DNA of 13,356 nucleotides from JAMIFV01 sp035906055 (GCA_035906055.1 JAMIFV010000024.1:1-13356); one strand, 5' to 3'; shown: positions 6,725 to 13,356, counted from the stretch's first letter. Notes: generated by a model from the letters alone, not told the origin. Program-made: numbers and translations.

Positions 6725-7309
6725 ATGTCCCAGAAAGAATTATTCGGCCTCTTCAGTCTGCTGATAGCGCTGGTGTCCTATACACCTTATTTTATTGCGC
6801 TGCACAAGAAGCGCATTCATCCGCATGCATTCTCATATGGCGTATGGGCGCTGCTCTCTGCCATTGGCTTCTGGGCGCAGGTGAGTGGCAATGCAGGCGC
6901 AGGCAGCTGGGCACTGGGGTTTACGGCGCTAGGCTGCACAGTGGTGGCGGTGATGGCTTACCGCAATGACGGGCTTGGCATAACCGGCACAGACTGGCTT
7001 TCGCTCGCCGGAGTGCTATGCGCCATTCCGCTGTGGTATTACACGCAGGATCCTTTGCCCGCGCTGATGCTGGCCGTGTCCATTGATGCGATGGGATTTT
7101 ATCCCACCTTCCGGCGCAACTTCCTTAAACCGCATTCAGACATGCTGTTCATGTATTGCATGAGCGGGCTTAAATTTGCCGTGGCGTTGCTGGCGCTGGA
7201 AGAATATTCGCTTATAACGGCACTCTACCCGGCATATCTGTTCGTCAGCAATTTCCTGTTCGTGATTATGGTGCTTGTGCGCAGGAGAGTGCTGCCGCGC
7301 CACGATTAA
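6725..7309 (+). CDS. Integral membrane protein, unknown function
   Basis: This is a 194-residue, strongly hydrophobic protein with about six to seven membrane segments (roughly residues 5-26, 38-53, 62-80, 92-107, 112-128, 140-158 and 163-187). Conserved-looking features include YTPYFIALHKKRIHPHAFSY after the first helix and an SIDAMGFYPTFRRNFLKPHS loop. The pattern of small paired helical hairpins recalls small PQ-loop or SWEET-like carriers, but no PQ motif is present and I would not assign transport. It resembles a family of hypothetical proteobacterial membrane proteins that I recall without a named function. It shares a 65-bp divergent promoter region with the exported hydrolase. No strong ribosome binding site precedes ATG 6725. 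Confidence 0.75.
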   Translation: MSQKELFGLFSLLIALVSYTPYFIALHKKRIHPHAFSYGVWALLSAIGFWAQVSGNAGAGSWALGFTALGCTVVAVMAYRNDGLGITGTDWLSLAGVLCAIPLWYYTQDPLPALMLAVSIDAMGFYPTFRRNFLKPHSDMLFMYCMSGLKFAVALLALEEYSLITALYPAYLFVSNFLFVIMVLVRRRVLPRHD

Positions 7310-7398
7310 AAGCGGAGCGGCCAGCGCATAGCGCGAGCTTTTGAGGGAAGTCAATCAAAGCAGTTGCCAAGGCTGGGGGGCTGTTCTACTAGTTGGTT

Positions 7399-7418
7399 CC
7401 AGTATCAAATACTGGAGA
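7399..7418 (+). promoter_or_regulatory. Hairpin overlapping the permease ribosome binding site
   Basis: CCAGTAT-caa-ATACTGG (7399-7415) is a perfect 7-bp stem-loop. Its right arm shares GG with the Shine-Dalgarno GGAGA (7414-7418), five bases before the ATG at 7424. Folded, it would cover part of the ribosome binding site, so it could tune permease translation. Just upstream, GGGGGGCTGTTCTA (7374-7387) looks faintly like the IS1595 terminal repeat, possibly by chance. Confidence 0.45.
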
Positions 7419-7423
7419 TTTTC

Positions 7424-8896
7424 ATGCAGTTGCTGCTCAAGAAGTCCGTACAGGCCATTCAGCAGGAGGCCGAGGCCTGTCAGCTCAAGCGTTCGCTCAG
7501 CGCGCTTAATCTCATCAGCCTTGGCATAGGTTGCATCATCGGGGCCGGGATTTTTTCGCTAACGGGCCAGCAGACAGCTGTTTACGCCGGACCAGCCATC
7601 ATGATCTCGTTTGTGTTTGCCGCCATGGCATGCGCATTTGCCGCACTGTGCTATGCGGAACTTGCTTCCACCCTGCCAGTGTCAGGCAGCGCCTACACCT
7701 ACGCCTATGCAACATTGGGCGAACTGGCGGCATGGATCATGGGGTGGTTGCTGCTGCTTGAATATGGCATTGCCGCTTCAACGGTTGCGGTGAGTTGGTC
7801 GGGCTATATGGTGAGCCTGCTGAAAGACTTAAATATTATTCTGCCACCTTCATGGACGATGCCCACCATCACTTATGACTCACATGTGGCGGGCGCTGCG
7901 GCCTTCGGCATGCAATCTGCTTTCAATGTGCCCGCATTCGCTTCTGTAATGGTGCTGACGGTGTTGCTGATCGCCGGAATAAAAGAGTCTGCCACGTTCA
8001 ACAATATCATCGTCGGCCTTAAGCTGATCGTGCTGGTGTTGTTTGTCGCTGTGGGCGTATTTTATATCGACCCTTCGTTATGGCATCCGTTCATTCCCGA
8101 TCCCGTCATCGTGAAAGACCCTGACGGCAATTACGAAGTCGTGCATTACGGCTGGCCGGGCATATTGCATGCTGCGGCAGTGGTTTCCTTTGCCTTTGTG
8201 GGGTTCGAGGCTGTGTCGACGGCGGCGCAGGAAGCCAAAAACCCTCAGAGGGACATTCCCATAGGCATTCTTGCTTCACTGGCAATATGCACCGTGCTGT
8301 ATATTTTTGTCGGTGCCGTGCTGACGGGGCTTGTGCCCTATAAAGAGCTGGACGTACCCGATCCGTTGGCGGTGGCAGTCAACGTTCTGCAGGTGGGCTG
8401 GCTGAAATGGGTGGTAAAGTTGGGCGCTATCGTTGGTATGTTGTCGGTAACGCTAGTGCTGCTTTACGGCCAGACGCGTATTTTCTACAGCATGTCGAAG
8501 GACGGCCTGTTGCCTTCTATGTTTAGCAAGGTGCATGGCAAATACCAGACCCCGCATCTCAACACGCTGTTCGTTGGATTGCTGACTGGCTGTGTGGCGG
8601 GCTTTACGCCTATCGATATCCTGGGCGACCTGGTGAGTCTTGGCACCTTGCTGGCCTTTGCCATCGTGTGTTTCAGCGTGCTGTACCTGCGTATTACAAA
8701 TCCTGATATGCCAAGGGCTTTCAGTGTGCCATTCTTCCCGGTTACGCCGGTGCTGGGCATGATCGCCTGTGGTTACCTGATGCTGGGAATTCTGGGCATG
8801 ATGGAGATTTTATTTATATATTACATTCCCATAGGGCTTCTTATCTATTTCTTCTATGGGCGCAAGCACAGTAAAGTAAGGGCGGCTGCAAGCTAA
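7424..8896 (+). CDS. APC-superfamily amino acid permease (cationic amino acid transporter type)
   Basis: This is a 490-residue inner-membrane transporter, expected to import amino acids by proton- or sodium-coupled symport. The first-helix signature LGIGCIIGAGIFSLTG is at residues 33-48. CYAELASTLPVSGSAYTYAY forms the third helix with its loop. VSFAFVGFEAVSTAAQEAKN followed by PQRDIPIGI is the helix 6-7 signature of the CAT family (as in YfnA). About 12 or more membrane helices follow one another to the C-terminus. The ATG at 7424 was chosen because it has GGAGA five bases upstream and leaves the usual short amphipathic N-terminus. An in-frame start at 7364 would add 20 unlikely residues. The gene is complete. 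Substrate is not predictable from sequence, although an arginine, lysine or broad specificity is common in relatives. Confidence 0.93.
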   Translation: MQLLLKKSVQAIQQEAEACQLKRSLSALNLISLGIGCIIGAGIFSLTGQQTAVYAGPAIMISFVFAAMACAFAALCYAELASTLPVSGSAYTYAYATLGELAAWIMGWLLLLEYGIAASTVAVSWSGYMVSLLKDLNIILPPSWTMPTITYDSHVAGAAAFGMQSAFNVPAFASVMVLTVLLIAGIKESATFNNIIVGLKLIVLVLFVAVGVFYIDPSLWHPFIPDPVIVKDPDGNYEVVHYGWPGILHAAAVVSFAFVGFEAVSTAAQEAKNPQRDIPIGILASLAICTVLYIFVGAVLTGLVPYKELDVPDPLAVAVNVLQVGWLKWVVKLGAIVGMLSVTLVLLYGQTRIFYSMSKDGLLPSMFSKVHGKYQTPHLNTLFVGLLTGCVAGFTPIDILGDLVSLGTLLAFAIVCFSVLYLRITNPDMPRAFSVPFFPVTPVLGMIACGYLMLGILGMMEILFIYYIPIGLLIYFFYGRKHSKVRAAAS

Positions 8897-8934
8897 ATAT
8901 CTTTAGAAACCTTCTTAAAAATCCGCTTGTTGTC

Positions 8935-8955
8935 ATCATTTTGTCATGAAATGAT
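8935..8955. promoter_or_regulatory. Dyad between the permease and the 501-residue protein gene
   Basis: ATCATTT-ttgtcatg-type loop-AAATGAT (8935-8941 with 8949-8955) is a 7-bp inverted repeat about 40 bases after the permease stop and about 35 before the next start. It has no T-run, so an operator or weak terminator are both possible. Confidence 0.3.
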
Positions 8956-8990
8956 TGTAAAATGCTTAGGTACCATAAGAAGGTCCGTAC

Positions 8991-10496
8991 GTGAGTATTT
9001 ATAAATATCAAGAGCCTGGATCTGCTATTCAAGAAGTAGACATCCGCAAGACTGCGGGGGGAGGCGCGCGCGCGTTTATTTATGCTAAAGACGATATCAC
9101 GCCGGGACAGGTTTCGCAGATCAAGCATATTCTGGAAGAAAAGCATCTCTCCTGCGTAGCCAACGAAACAGATGGCCGTTCCTGCCTTGAAGTGAGAGGC
9201 TGCAAAGACCCCAAGGTACTCGAAAACCTGCTCAAGCCCGCAGGCTTCCTTAAAGGCAGTGCGCAGGTCGAGCGAGGGAAGGATGAGAAATTCTCCCTGA
9301 AAGAGTTTACCCGTAATAACATGGTGTTTATTTACGGGCTTATCAACATCGTGGCTGATACCGGCATGATCGTCTACGGCAAGATCATGAGAAACGTCAA
9401 CGGCACGCTGGGAAAAAAAAGCGCGTGGGAAGACGAAGCATCCGGTTGGGCCTATTCCGCAGGCAGCGTTGCATTCACGGCATTTGGCCGTGGTGATAAG
9501 TCAGACTTCCAAACAAGGGACATTGCGGTAGCGCTGAAGAAAGAACTGCAGCAGCGCGGCATAGATCTGTCAAAGGACAGTGCGGCCTTTTCGTTTGAGT
9601 CCATTAAAGAAAAACAAAGCTTCTTTAAAAAGTCGCAGAGCTATCTTCTCAAAGGCGGCTCGAATGCAGGCAACGTCGCAACCGGCACTGCGGGTGGGCT
9701 TTTGCTGCTGGGCGCTGTAAGGAATGCCAAGGGTGAAAATGCCAAAGAGCGTCTGGTAGAAGGTGTGCTTGGCACTACAACGCTGCTTTCCGGTTACGGC
9801 TCCGCGCTGGTGAAAGAGAGTGCCCCGGATCCGGAAAATCCACCCACTACCACTTTTGGCAAAGTAAAGCAGTGGATACAGGAACGCCCTAACCGTCTGG
9901 CAGGGTATGGCTATATGGTCAGCACCGTTGCGCATGCTTACAAAGCATACGAGGGGTATGTTAAGGCCCCCGGCAATAAGGAGCTTGTAGCGGCCGGACT
10001 GGTAAAGCGGGCGCGTCAGGGGCATGCATTTCGCGGCGCTTTTGCCGGGCTTAATTTCCTCGGTGAAATCATACTTGCATCAGCGTCCAAGGGGCATGGC
10101 TCCGGGGTGCTGAGCGATACCAGCGTTGAAGACACTGCGCTTGCCATCACTGCAGATGCGATAGTGCGCCAGCCGCAGGCAAAGCGAGACGCTTTGGTGC
10201 GCGACCTTTCCAGGAACTTCCTTGCCAATGCCAATGTGCTTGGCGGTGAGGCTGATGACATTGAAGCCAAGCTTTATCAGCAGGTGCACAAGATGGAGCA
10301 GAACCCTTGGTATCAGAAGAATGGCAAACAGATAGAAGCCGCTCCGCCAAGTGCCGCCAATGCACCTCTAAGCAATAAACAATGGGCGGATGCTAAAGTA
10401 AAAAAGCTGGTGGACGACGCCAGTAAGGCTGCCAGCCACGTTGCAGCCGTGGAAAAGAGCAAAGCGGTTGCCAGTGAGATGCAGGTCGGCAGCTAG
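8991..10496 (+). CDS. Multi-pass membrane protein of unknown function (501 residues)
   Basis: The gene starts at GTG 8991, supported by the strong ribosome binding site AAGAAGGT (8977-8984) six bases upstream. Residues 1-105 are soluble: an alpha/beta region of about 90 residues with three Cys (CVANET, SCLEVRGC) that resembles no family I know. From residue 111 hydrophobic or Gly/Ala-rich segments appear: about 111-129, 152-166, 224-243, 255-273, 303-319 and 345-364. They are separated by charged stretches. The C-terminal 130 residues are again polar and helical. There is no signal peptide. The pattern could be an inner-membrane protein or a secreted membrane-inserting protein. The stop TAG (10494-10496) uses the first G of the MITE-like element that follows. 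Confidence 0.75.
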   Translation: MSIYKYQEPGSAIQEVDIRKTAGGGARAFIYAKDDITPGQVSQIKHILEEKHLSCVANETDGRSCLEVRGCKDPKVLENLLKPAGFLKGSAQVERGKDEKFSLKEFTRNNMVFIYGLINIVADTGMIVYGKIMRNVNGTLGKKSAWEDEASGWAYSAGSVAFTAFGRGDKSDFQTRDIAVALKKELQQRGIDLSKDSAAFSFESIKEKQSFFKKSQSYLLKGGSNAGNVATGTAGGLLLLGAVRNAKGENAKERLVEGVLGTTTLLSGYGSALVKESAPDPENPPTTTFGKVKQWIQERPNRLAGYGYMVSTVAHAYKAYEGYVKAPGNKELVAAGLVKRARQGHAFRGAFAGLNFLGEIILASASKGHGSGVLSDTSVEDTALAITADAIVRQPQAKRDALVRDLSRNFLANANVLGGEADDIEAKLYQQVHKMEQNPWYQKNGKQIEAAPPSAANAPLSNKQWADAKVKKLVDDASKAASHVAAVEKSKAVASEMQVGS

Positions 10497-10730
10497 GTCG
10501 TGTGGACATACATTTTATGCATTTTGCGATAGCGAATTTTGTTCGATCCGCAAGGCGCAGCCTGCGCCAGATAGTTATTCATATCTGCAAAGGCTGCAAC
10601 GCGGCGGGCGACAACATTCGCATCGCCCTGCGGGTTGTAGTAAAAATGGGCATCACCCCGCGCGCCTTCTTCCTGGCATCTATCCCATTTTTACTACAAC
10701 AAAATGCATAAAATGTATGTCCACACGACC
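10496..10730. mobile_element. Y-shaped MITE-like palindromic element
   Basis: The element is 235 bp, bounded by TA on both sides (10494-10495 and 10731-10732). A perfect terminal inverted repeat joins 10496-10526 and 10700-10730 (31 bp, 34 bp if the CTAG context is counted), beginning GGTCGTGTGGACATACA. Inside are two hairpins. The left branch, 10526-10626, pairs GCGATAGCGAATTTTGTTCG with 10609-10626, then CCGC/GCGG, GCAGCCT/AGGCTGC and CAGATA/TATCTG around the loop GTTATTCA. The right branch pairs 10634-10650 with 10684-10700 (17 bp perfect) around a 33-base loop. No credible gene lies inside. It fills the gap between two convergent genes. Removing it with one TA leaves AGC TAG, so the upstream stop is restored. 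Non-autonomous transposition by an IS5- or IS630-type transposase is inferred from the TA target. Confidence 0.8.
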
Positions 10731-10741
10731 TAGAGCGCTGA

Positions 10742-12013
10742 CTACTGGGTCAGTTCAAGCGGACTGAACGCATTGACAGGGGCAGGGGCTGCCACCGTGT
10801 TTGCCGCGACCTTGCCAGACTCCGTGCTCATGATGGTAAGGGCACGGGCGATTCTGTAGAGGCCAAGCCTTTTGGCGTTATCAAGCGCGGTGAGGCCCTG
10901 TGCGTCAACGGCGTTCAAATCAGCCTTGCGTCCGATGAGCAGGCGAGCGGAGTTGACCGCATTAGCCTTAACCGCAGCGATAAGCGGCGTGTCGCCATAC
11001 CTGTCAGGCTTGTTGACGCTACGCTTGCTGTAGTCAAGCAGGGCGCGCAGGCCGTTTATGTTGTCCTTCCTGATCGAGACGAATATCTGGGCGTCAAGAT
11101 CCCGCTCATAGCGTGCGTAGGGAAGATGCTTATTGCCTTTGGGATACTTTGTTGCATAAATAGTGTCAGGCAGGCGGTTCTTGTAACGCTTTGCCATATC
11201 CACGGGCTTCGTTATTTTCTTATAAGCCGCTTTTCTGGAAGGTTCCGGCGTTTTTATGGCGGTGTTGGGGGCCGCATTAACGGGCTGTGCATGCACCGGA
11301 GTAATAGCCGCATGTTCGGGAGCAGGAGTTTCCTCTTCGGTCGGAATCACAGGCGAGCCATCCAGGCTCGGTAACGCGAAAGACGCAGGCGCAGGCATCT
11401 TGGGGAAACTACCCGCAGGAGGGAGCGTCATGGCGGGAAGCGCGGAAGAGGATGGCGCTTCAGCGTGCTTGGCGGGTTCTTCGGTTTTAGGCGACTCGCT
11501 CAGTGCCGGTGGCTTCTCAGCAGGTTCGGCAGCCTTGACGGGCTCTTCTTTTTTCTCTGCTGTCCCGGTAGCAGAGGTCGCAGGAGCAGGCAGCGCAACA
11601 GGCGGGGGAGTTGTCAGTGTATCAGCTTTCTTTTCTGCATGTACGGCAGGATTTTCAGCAGGCTGGGCAGCCTTCGCGGGCTCGTCTTTTTTTTCTACGG
11701 TTGCAGGAACAGGCAGGGCAACTGGTGGGGGAACACTCAGTGAATCCGCCTTATTTTCTTCAGTGGGCGCTTTTTCGCTTTTGGTTTCCTCTCCGGGCAA
11801 TGGCGGAAGCGTGGAAAGGTCAGGCAGTGCATCAAGCTCTGCGGATTTTTTTATTTCCTTCGCCGCATCGGCAGCTTTCTCTGCTGCTTTATCACCGAGC
11901 TCAGCCACTTTGCCAAGGCTGTCAGGAACCTGCAGCGCGCTATCGTCGGCATAGGTGCTGACACTGGTCAGCATGGTGGAAAAGAGGATTAGAGCGAGAG
12001 AGGTATGCTTCAT
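10742..12013 (-). CDS. Exported Pro/Ala/Glu-rich protein with C-terminal ankyrin repeats
   Basis: The 423-residue product has a signal peptide (MKHTSLALILFSTMLTSVSTYA, about residues 1-22). A long low-complexity region of Pro, Ala, Glu and Lys follows (about 25-260), including a tandem duplication of about 40 residues at 88-168. A basic patch (KAAYKKITKPVDMAKRYKNR) leads into about three ankyrin units: 306-337, 338-370 with YGDTPLIAAVKANAVNSARL, and 371-396 with AQGLTALDNAKRLGLYRIAR. Ankyrin repeats bind partner proteins. The extended linker may span the cell wall or periplasm. Ankyrin proteins with this kind of linker are frequent in host-associated alphaproteobacteria, but an effector role is not shown. 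Start ATG 12013 was chosen for the signal peptide; the ribosome binding site is weak. Confidence 0.8.
   Translation of the reverse strand: MKHTSLALILFSTMLTSVSTYADDSALQVPDSLGKVAELGDKAAEKAADAAKEIKKSAELDALPDLSTLPPLPGEETKSEKAPTEENKADSLSVPPPVALPVPATVEKKDEPAKAAQPAENPAVHAEKKADTLTTPPPVALPAPATSATGTAEKKEEPVKAAEPAEKPPALSESPKTEEPAKHAEAPSSSALPAMTLPPAGSFPKMPAPASFALPSLDGSPVIPTEEETPAPEHAAITPVHAQPVNAAPNTAIKTPEPSRKAAYKKITKPVDMAKRYKNRLPDTIYATKYPKGNKHLPYARYERDLDAQIFVSIRKDNINGLRALLDYSKRSVNKPDRYGDTPLIAAVKANAVNSARLLIGRKADLNAVDAQGLTALDNAKRLGLYRIARALTIMSTESGKVAANTVAAPAPVNAFSPLELTQ
11510..11752 (-). repeat. Coding tandem repeat in the ankyrin protein linker
   Basis: Two adjacent units of about 40 codons encode KADSLSVPPPVALPVPATVE followed by KKDEPAKAAQPAE, and KADTLTTPPPVALPAPATSA followed by TGTAEKKEEPVKAAEPAE. 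They arose by tandem duplication with later point changes and a small length change. Such repeats can vary in copy number without breaking the frame. Confidence 0.75.
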
Positions 12014-12143
12014 TGTTTTATCCGATATGTGTGAAAGCCAGAATTTCGAAATTTGGCTTAGTCTTTCATGTCCATATTAATAAGGGGTTAATTGAGGCTG
12101 GCTGTGGCTTATAATTAAATTAATATCATTTTATTTTTCGGAT

Positions 12144-12161
12144 TGTAACCCGAAAGTTACA
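12144..12161. promoter_or_regulatory. Dyad in the divergent intergenic region
   Basis: TGTAAC-ccgaaa-GTTACA is a perfect 6-bp dyad lying between the ankyrin gene (start 12013, minus) and the DUF465 gene (start 12275, plus). It could be an operator for either gene. The rest of 12014-12190 is AT-rich and holds no gene that I can see. Confidence 0.35.
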
Positions 12162-12190
12162 CTTGCGGGGGCGCTAAATCTTGGCCTTTA

Positions 12191-12231
12191 ACCAAAAAAC
12201 GGATGCTTAGCCCGGGCTTTTTTGGTATAAT
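12191..12231 (+). promoter_or_regulatory. Extended -10 promoter on a long palindrome
   Basis: TGGTATAAT (12223-12231) is an extended -10 element, 43 bases before the DUF465 start, with no strong -35. It is joined to an inverted repeat: ACCAAAAAA (12191-12199) pairs with TTTTTTGGT (12218-12226). The inner palindrome AGCCCGGGCT (12209-12218) is followed directly by Ts. The inner part looks like a short intrinsic terminator, but no plus-strand gene lies upstream to be terminated, so a regulator site or attenuating structure is also possible. Confidence 0.5.
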
Positions 12232-12274
12232 GTTTGTCCGCGTTAAAAAACATTCTAATATCAAAGTGTTGTCT

Positions 12275-12475
12275 ATGGATGAAGAGTTGCAGCAAATAAA
12301 AAAACTGGAAGCCCTGACATTGCATCACAAAGAGCTGGACCAGATGATCGATGCATTAAATGCTGAAAAATTCAGGGATGATTTTCAGTTATTTAGACTG
12401 AAGCGCGAGAAACTGCAGGTGAGGGACGAAATCAATAAGCTGCAGGACGCAATTTATCCCGACATCATTGCCTGA
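12275..12475 (+). CDS. DUF465 (YdcH-like) small coiled-coil protein
   Basis: This is a 66-residue, fully helical, highly charged protein. The pattern HHKELDQMIDALNAEKF followed by LFRLKREKLQVRDEINKLQD is the DUF465/YdcH signature (H-x-x-LD..., then LKKEKLxLKDEI). Members are common in Proteobacteria and have no firmly established function. The ATG at 12275 gives the usual family length. An in-frame ATG at 12203 would add 24 residues that overlap the promoter-like TATAAT, so it is unlikely. The next gene starts 29 bases after the stop, suggesting a two-gene operon. Confidence 0.85.
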   Translation: MDEELQQIKKLEALTLHHKELDQMIDALNAEKFRDDFQLFRLKREKLQVRDEINKLQDAIYPDIIA

Positions 12476-12504
12476 TCCCCTAAAAACAGTTCCGGGAGAA
12501 CCTT

Positions 12505-13017
12505 ATGCAAAAATCCGTTACGCATGCATTGCTTGTTTGTGTGTTCGCCTTTCTGGGGGGCTTTGTTTCCGACCAGTTCTTTTCTCCCAGGAGTTCCCAT
12601 GCGGAATTAGTGCCTGACCTGCTGGCGCGCGAGCCGATCAATACAGGTGAAACCTATAAAGACAGTAAAAAGCGTAAACGTATCTCGCTCGGAGCCACGC
12701 CGGAAGGCCCTCCCATTCAGGAATTTTACGGCGAAGACGGTACGGTGAGGCTGCAGATCGGTACGTATAAGGGCTATGAAGGGCAGACTCCGGATTCCGG
12801 TTTGCCGTTAATTTCGCTTATGGATAATACTGGCAAGCTGAGGCTGCTCCTGCGCGTGACGGATGGCAAGAATAAATCCCCCGCGCTGGTGATGAAAGAT
12901 TCTAAAGGCGAAGACAGGGTTGTACTTGGTCTTTCCGTTAACAGGGAAGGCGAAGAGCCTTTCCTTGCCTACTTCGATAAGCTTGGTGGCAAGCATATGG
13001 TGTTTGGTAATTACTAG
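12505..13017 (+). CDS. Membrane-anchored beta-repeat protein, 3' end abutting IS5 copy
   Basis: The 170-residue product has one N-terminal hydrophobic segment (THALLVCVFAFLGGFVSDQF, about residues 6-25) that would serve as a signal anchor. The rest faces the periplasm or outside. The body shows irregular repeats of about 30 residues of the type G-x-x-R-x-x-L plus D-x-x-G-K: YGEDGTVRLQIGTYKG, LMDNTGKLRLLLRVTDG, MKDSKGEDRVVLGLSV, YFDKLGGKHMVFGNY. This resembles hypothetical repeat proteins found in many bacteria, without a known role. The ribosome binding site GGGAGAA (12494-12500) supports the start. The stop TAG takes its G from the first base of the right-hand IS5 copy, so the native C-terminus may have been longer. 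Confidence 0.75.
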   Translation: MQKSVTHALLVCVFAFLGGFVSDQFFSPRSSHAELVPDLLAREPINTGETYKDSKKRKRISLGATPEGPPIQEFYGEDGTVRLQIGTYKGYEGQTPDSGLPLISLMDNTGKLRLLLRVTDGKNKSPALVMKDSKGEDRVVLGLSVNREGEEPFLAYFDKLGGKHMVFGNY

Positions 13018-13356
13018 GCACTGTTAGTTAATTATTAAGATTTAGGTGATAGCGCTCCCATGATAGGAGTGTATCATATGAACCCACGCTTTTACCCTGT
13101 ATCCGAGTCGTTTTTTGATGCGCATATATTACCATTGATTGCCGCGCATTACTCACGCGCTGGCCGTCCGCGCAATGTCAGCCATTATCAGGTATTTTCT
13201 GCTCTGTTATATGTGCTGCGCACTGGTGTTTCGTGGCGCGATCTGCCAGCATGCTACGGCTATTGGCACACGGTGTACCTGCGTTTCAAGAAGGGCTCTG
13301 ACCGTGGGTTATGGTGGAGTATTTTTATCCAGTTGCAACAGCACAAGAAAATCACC
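13017..13356 (+). mobile_element. IS5-family element, left end (runs off the window)
   Basis: The terminal repeat starts GGCACTGTTAGTTAATTAT at 13017 and is the inverse of the end at 174-194. TA precedes it. The transposase gene begins 61 bases in. This is a second element of the type at the window's left edge, in the same orientation. Confidence 0.85.
13078..13356 (+). CDS. IS5-family transposase, N-terminal part (cut by window edge)
   Basis: 93 codons are visible. The sequence (MNPRFYPVSESFFDAHILPL, then RAGRPRNVSHYQVFSALLYV, LRTGVSWRDLPACYGYWHTV and RFKKGSDRGLWW) is the N-terminal DUF4096-type domain of IS5-family (IS427/IS1031-like) transposases, which binds the IS ends. The ribosome binding site AGGAG (13065-13069) stands eight bases before the ATG. 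It can pair partly with CTCC at 13054-13059, a small hairpin that may keep transposase levels low. The catalytic part lies outside the window; the fragment at 2-187 shows what its C-terminus probably looks like. Confidence 0.9.
   Translation, partial: MNPRFYPVSESFFDAHILPLIAAHYSRAGRPRNVSHYQVFSALLYVLRTGVSWRDLPACYGYWHTVYLRFKKGSDRGLWWSIFIQLQQHKKIT

Noticed and set aside
7374..7387. Another IS1595 terminal repeat remnant before the permease
   Set aside because: It has only about 12 similar bases with mismatches and a G-run, and nothing else of an IS nearby. Chance is likely.
10502..10711. Open frame of 69 codons inside the MITE-like element
   Set aside because: It consists largely of the inverted repeat arms and hairpin stems, and has no ribosome binding site. 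The palindromic structure explains the sequence better.
11256..11954. 232-codon plus-strand frame rich in Ala, Gly and Ser
   Set aside because: It is the antisense of the Pro/Ala/Glu-rich exported protein. The minus strand has the signal peptide and ankyrin repeats.

Overview
The window is accessory-looking bacterial chromosome, most likely from an alphaproteobacterium. The support is indirect: the S24-type regulator remnant resembles those of Rhizobiales and Rhodospirillales, the UvrD C-terminus has the form seen in Rickettsiales and relatives, and a DUF465 (YdcH-like) protein is present. Intragenic palindromic inserts and dense IS remains recall host-associated Rickettsiales or Holosporales. 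This placement is an inference from remembered family sequences, not from a search.

Layout. Bases 1-194 are the 3' end of an IS5-family element, and 13017-13356 are the 5' end of an element with matching terminal repeats in the same orientation, so about 12.8 kb lies between two direct copies of one IS. The left element removed the N-terminus of an S24/LexA-like regulator (195-640). Next come small hairpins, a complete IS1595/IS1016-type element (789-1505), an unknown minus-strand gene whose stop codon uses the last base of that IS, a decayed IS5-type transposase (2390-2541), and a small gene split by a G8 tract (2613-2977). Bases 2978-3334 hold only IS debris and hairpins.

From 3335 the content is more ordinary. 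It comprises a UvrD/PcrA helicase with two in-frame palindromic inserts, a convergent overlapping exported glycoside-hydrolase-like protein, a divergent integral membrane protein, a cationic-amino-acid-type APC permease, a 501-residue membrane protein of unknown function, and a convergent secreted Pro/Ala/Glu-rich ankyrin protein. The last two are separated only by a 235-bp MITE-like element that can fold into a Y of one long outer stem and two hairpin branches. After a 261-bp regulatory gap come a DUF465 protein and a membrane-anchored repeat protein whose stop codon abuts the right-hand IS5 copy.

No single pathway links the genes. Repair helicase, uptake permease and exported proteins look like independent units in a region reshaped by mobile DNA. 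The most notable signals are the Y-shaped MITE, the G8 frameshift inside a glycine-rich hydrophobic segment, the two palindromic inserts in uvrD, and mobile-element ends lying on TAG stop codons. No tRNA, rRNA or CRISPR array was seen.
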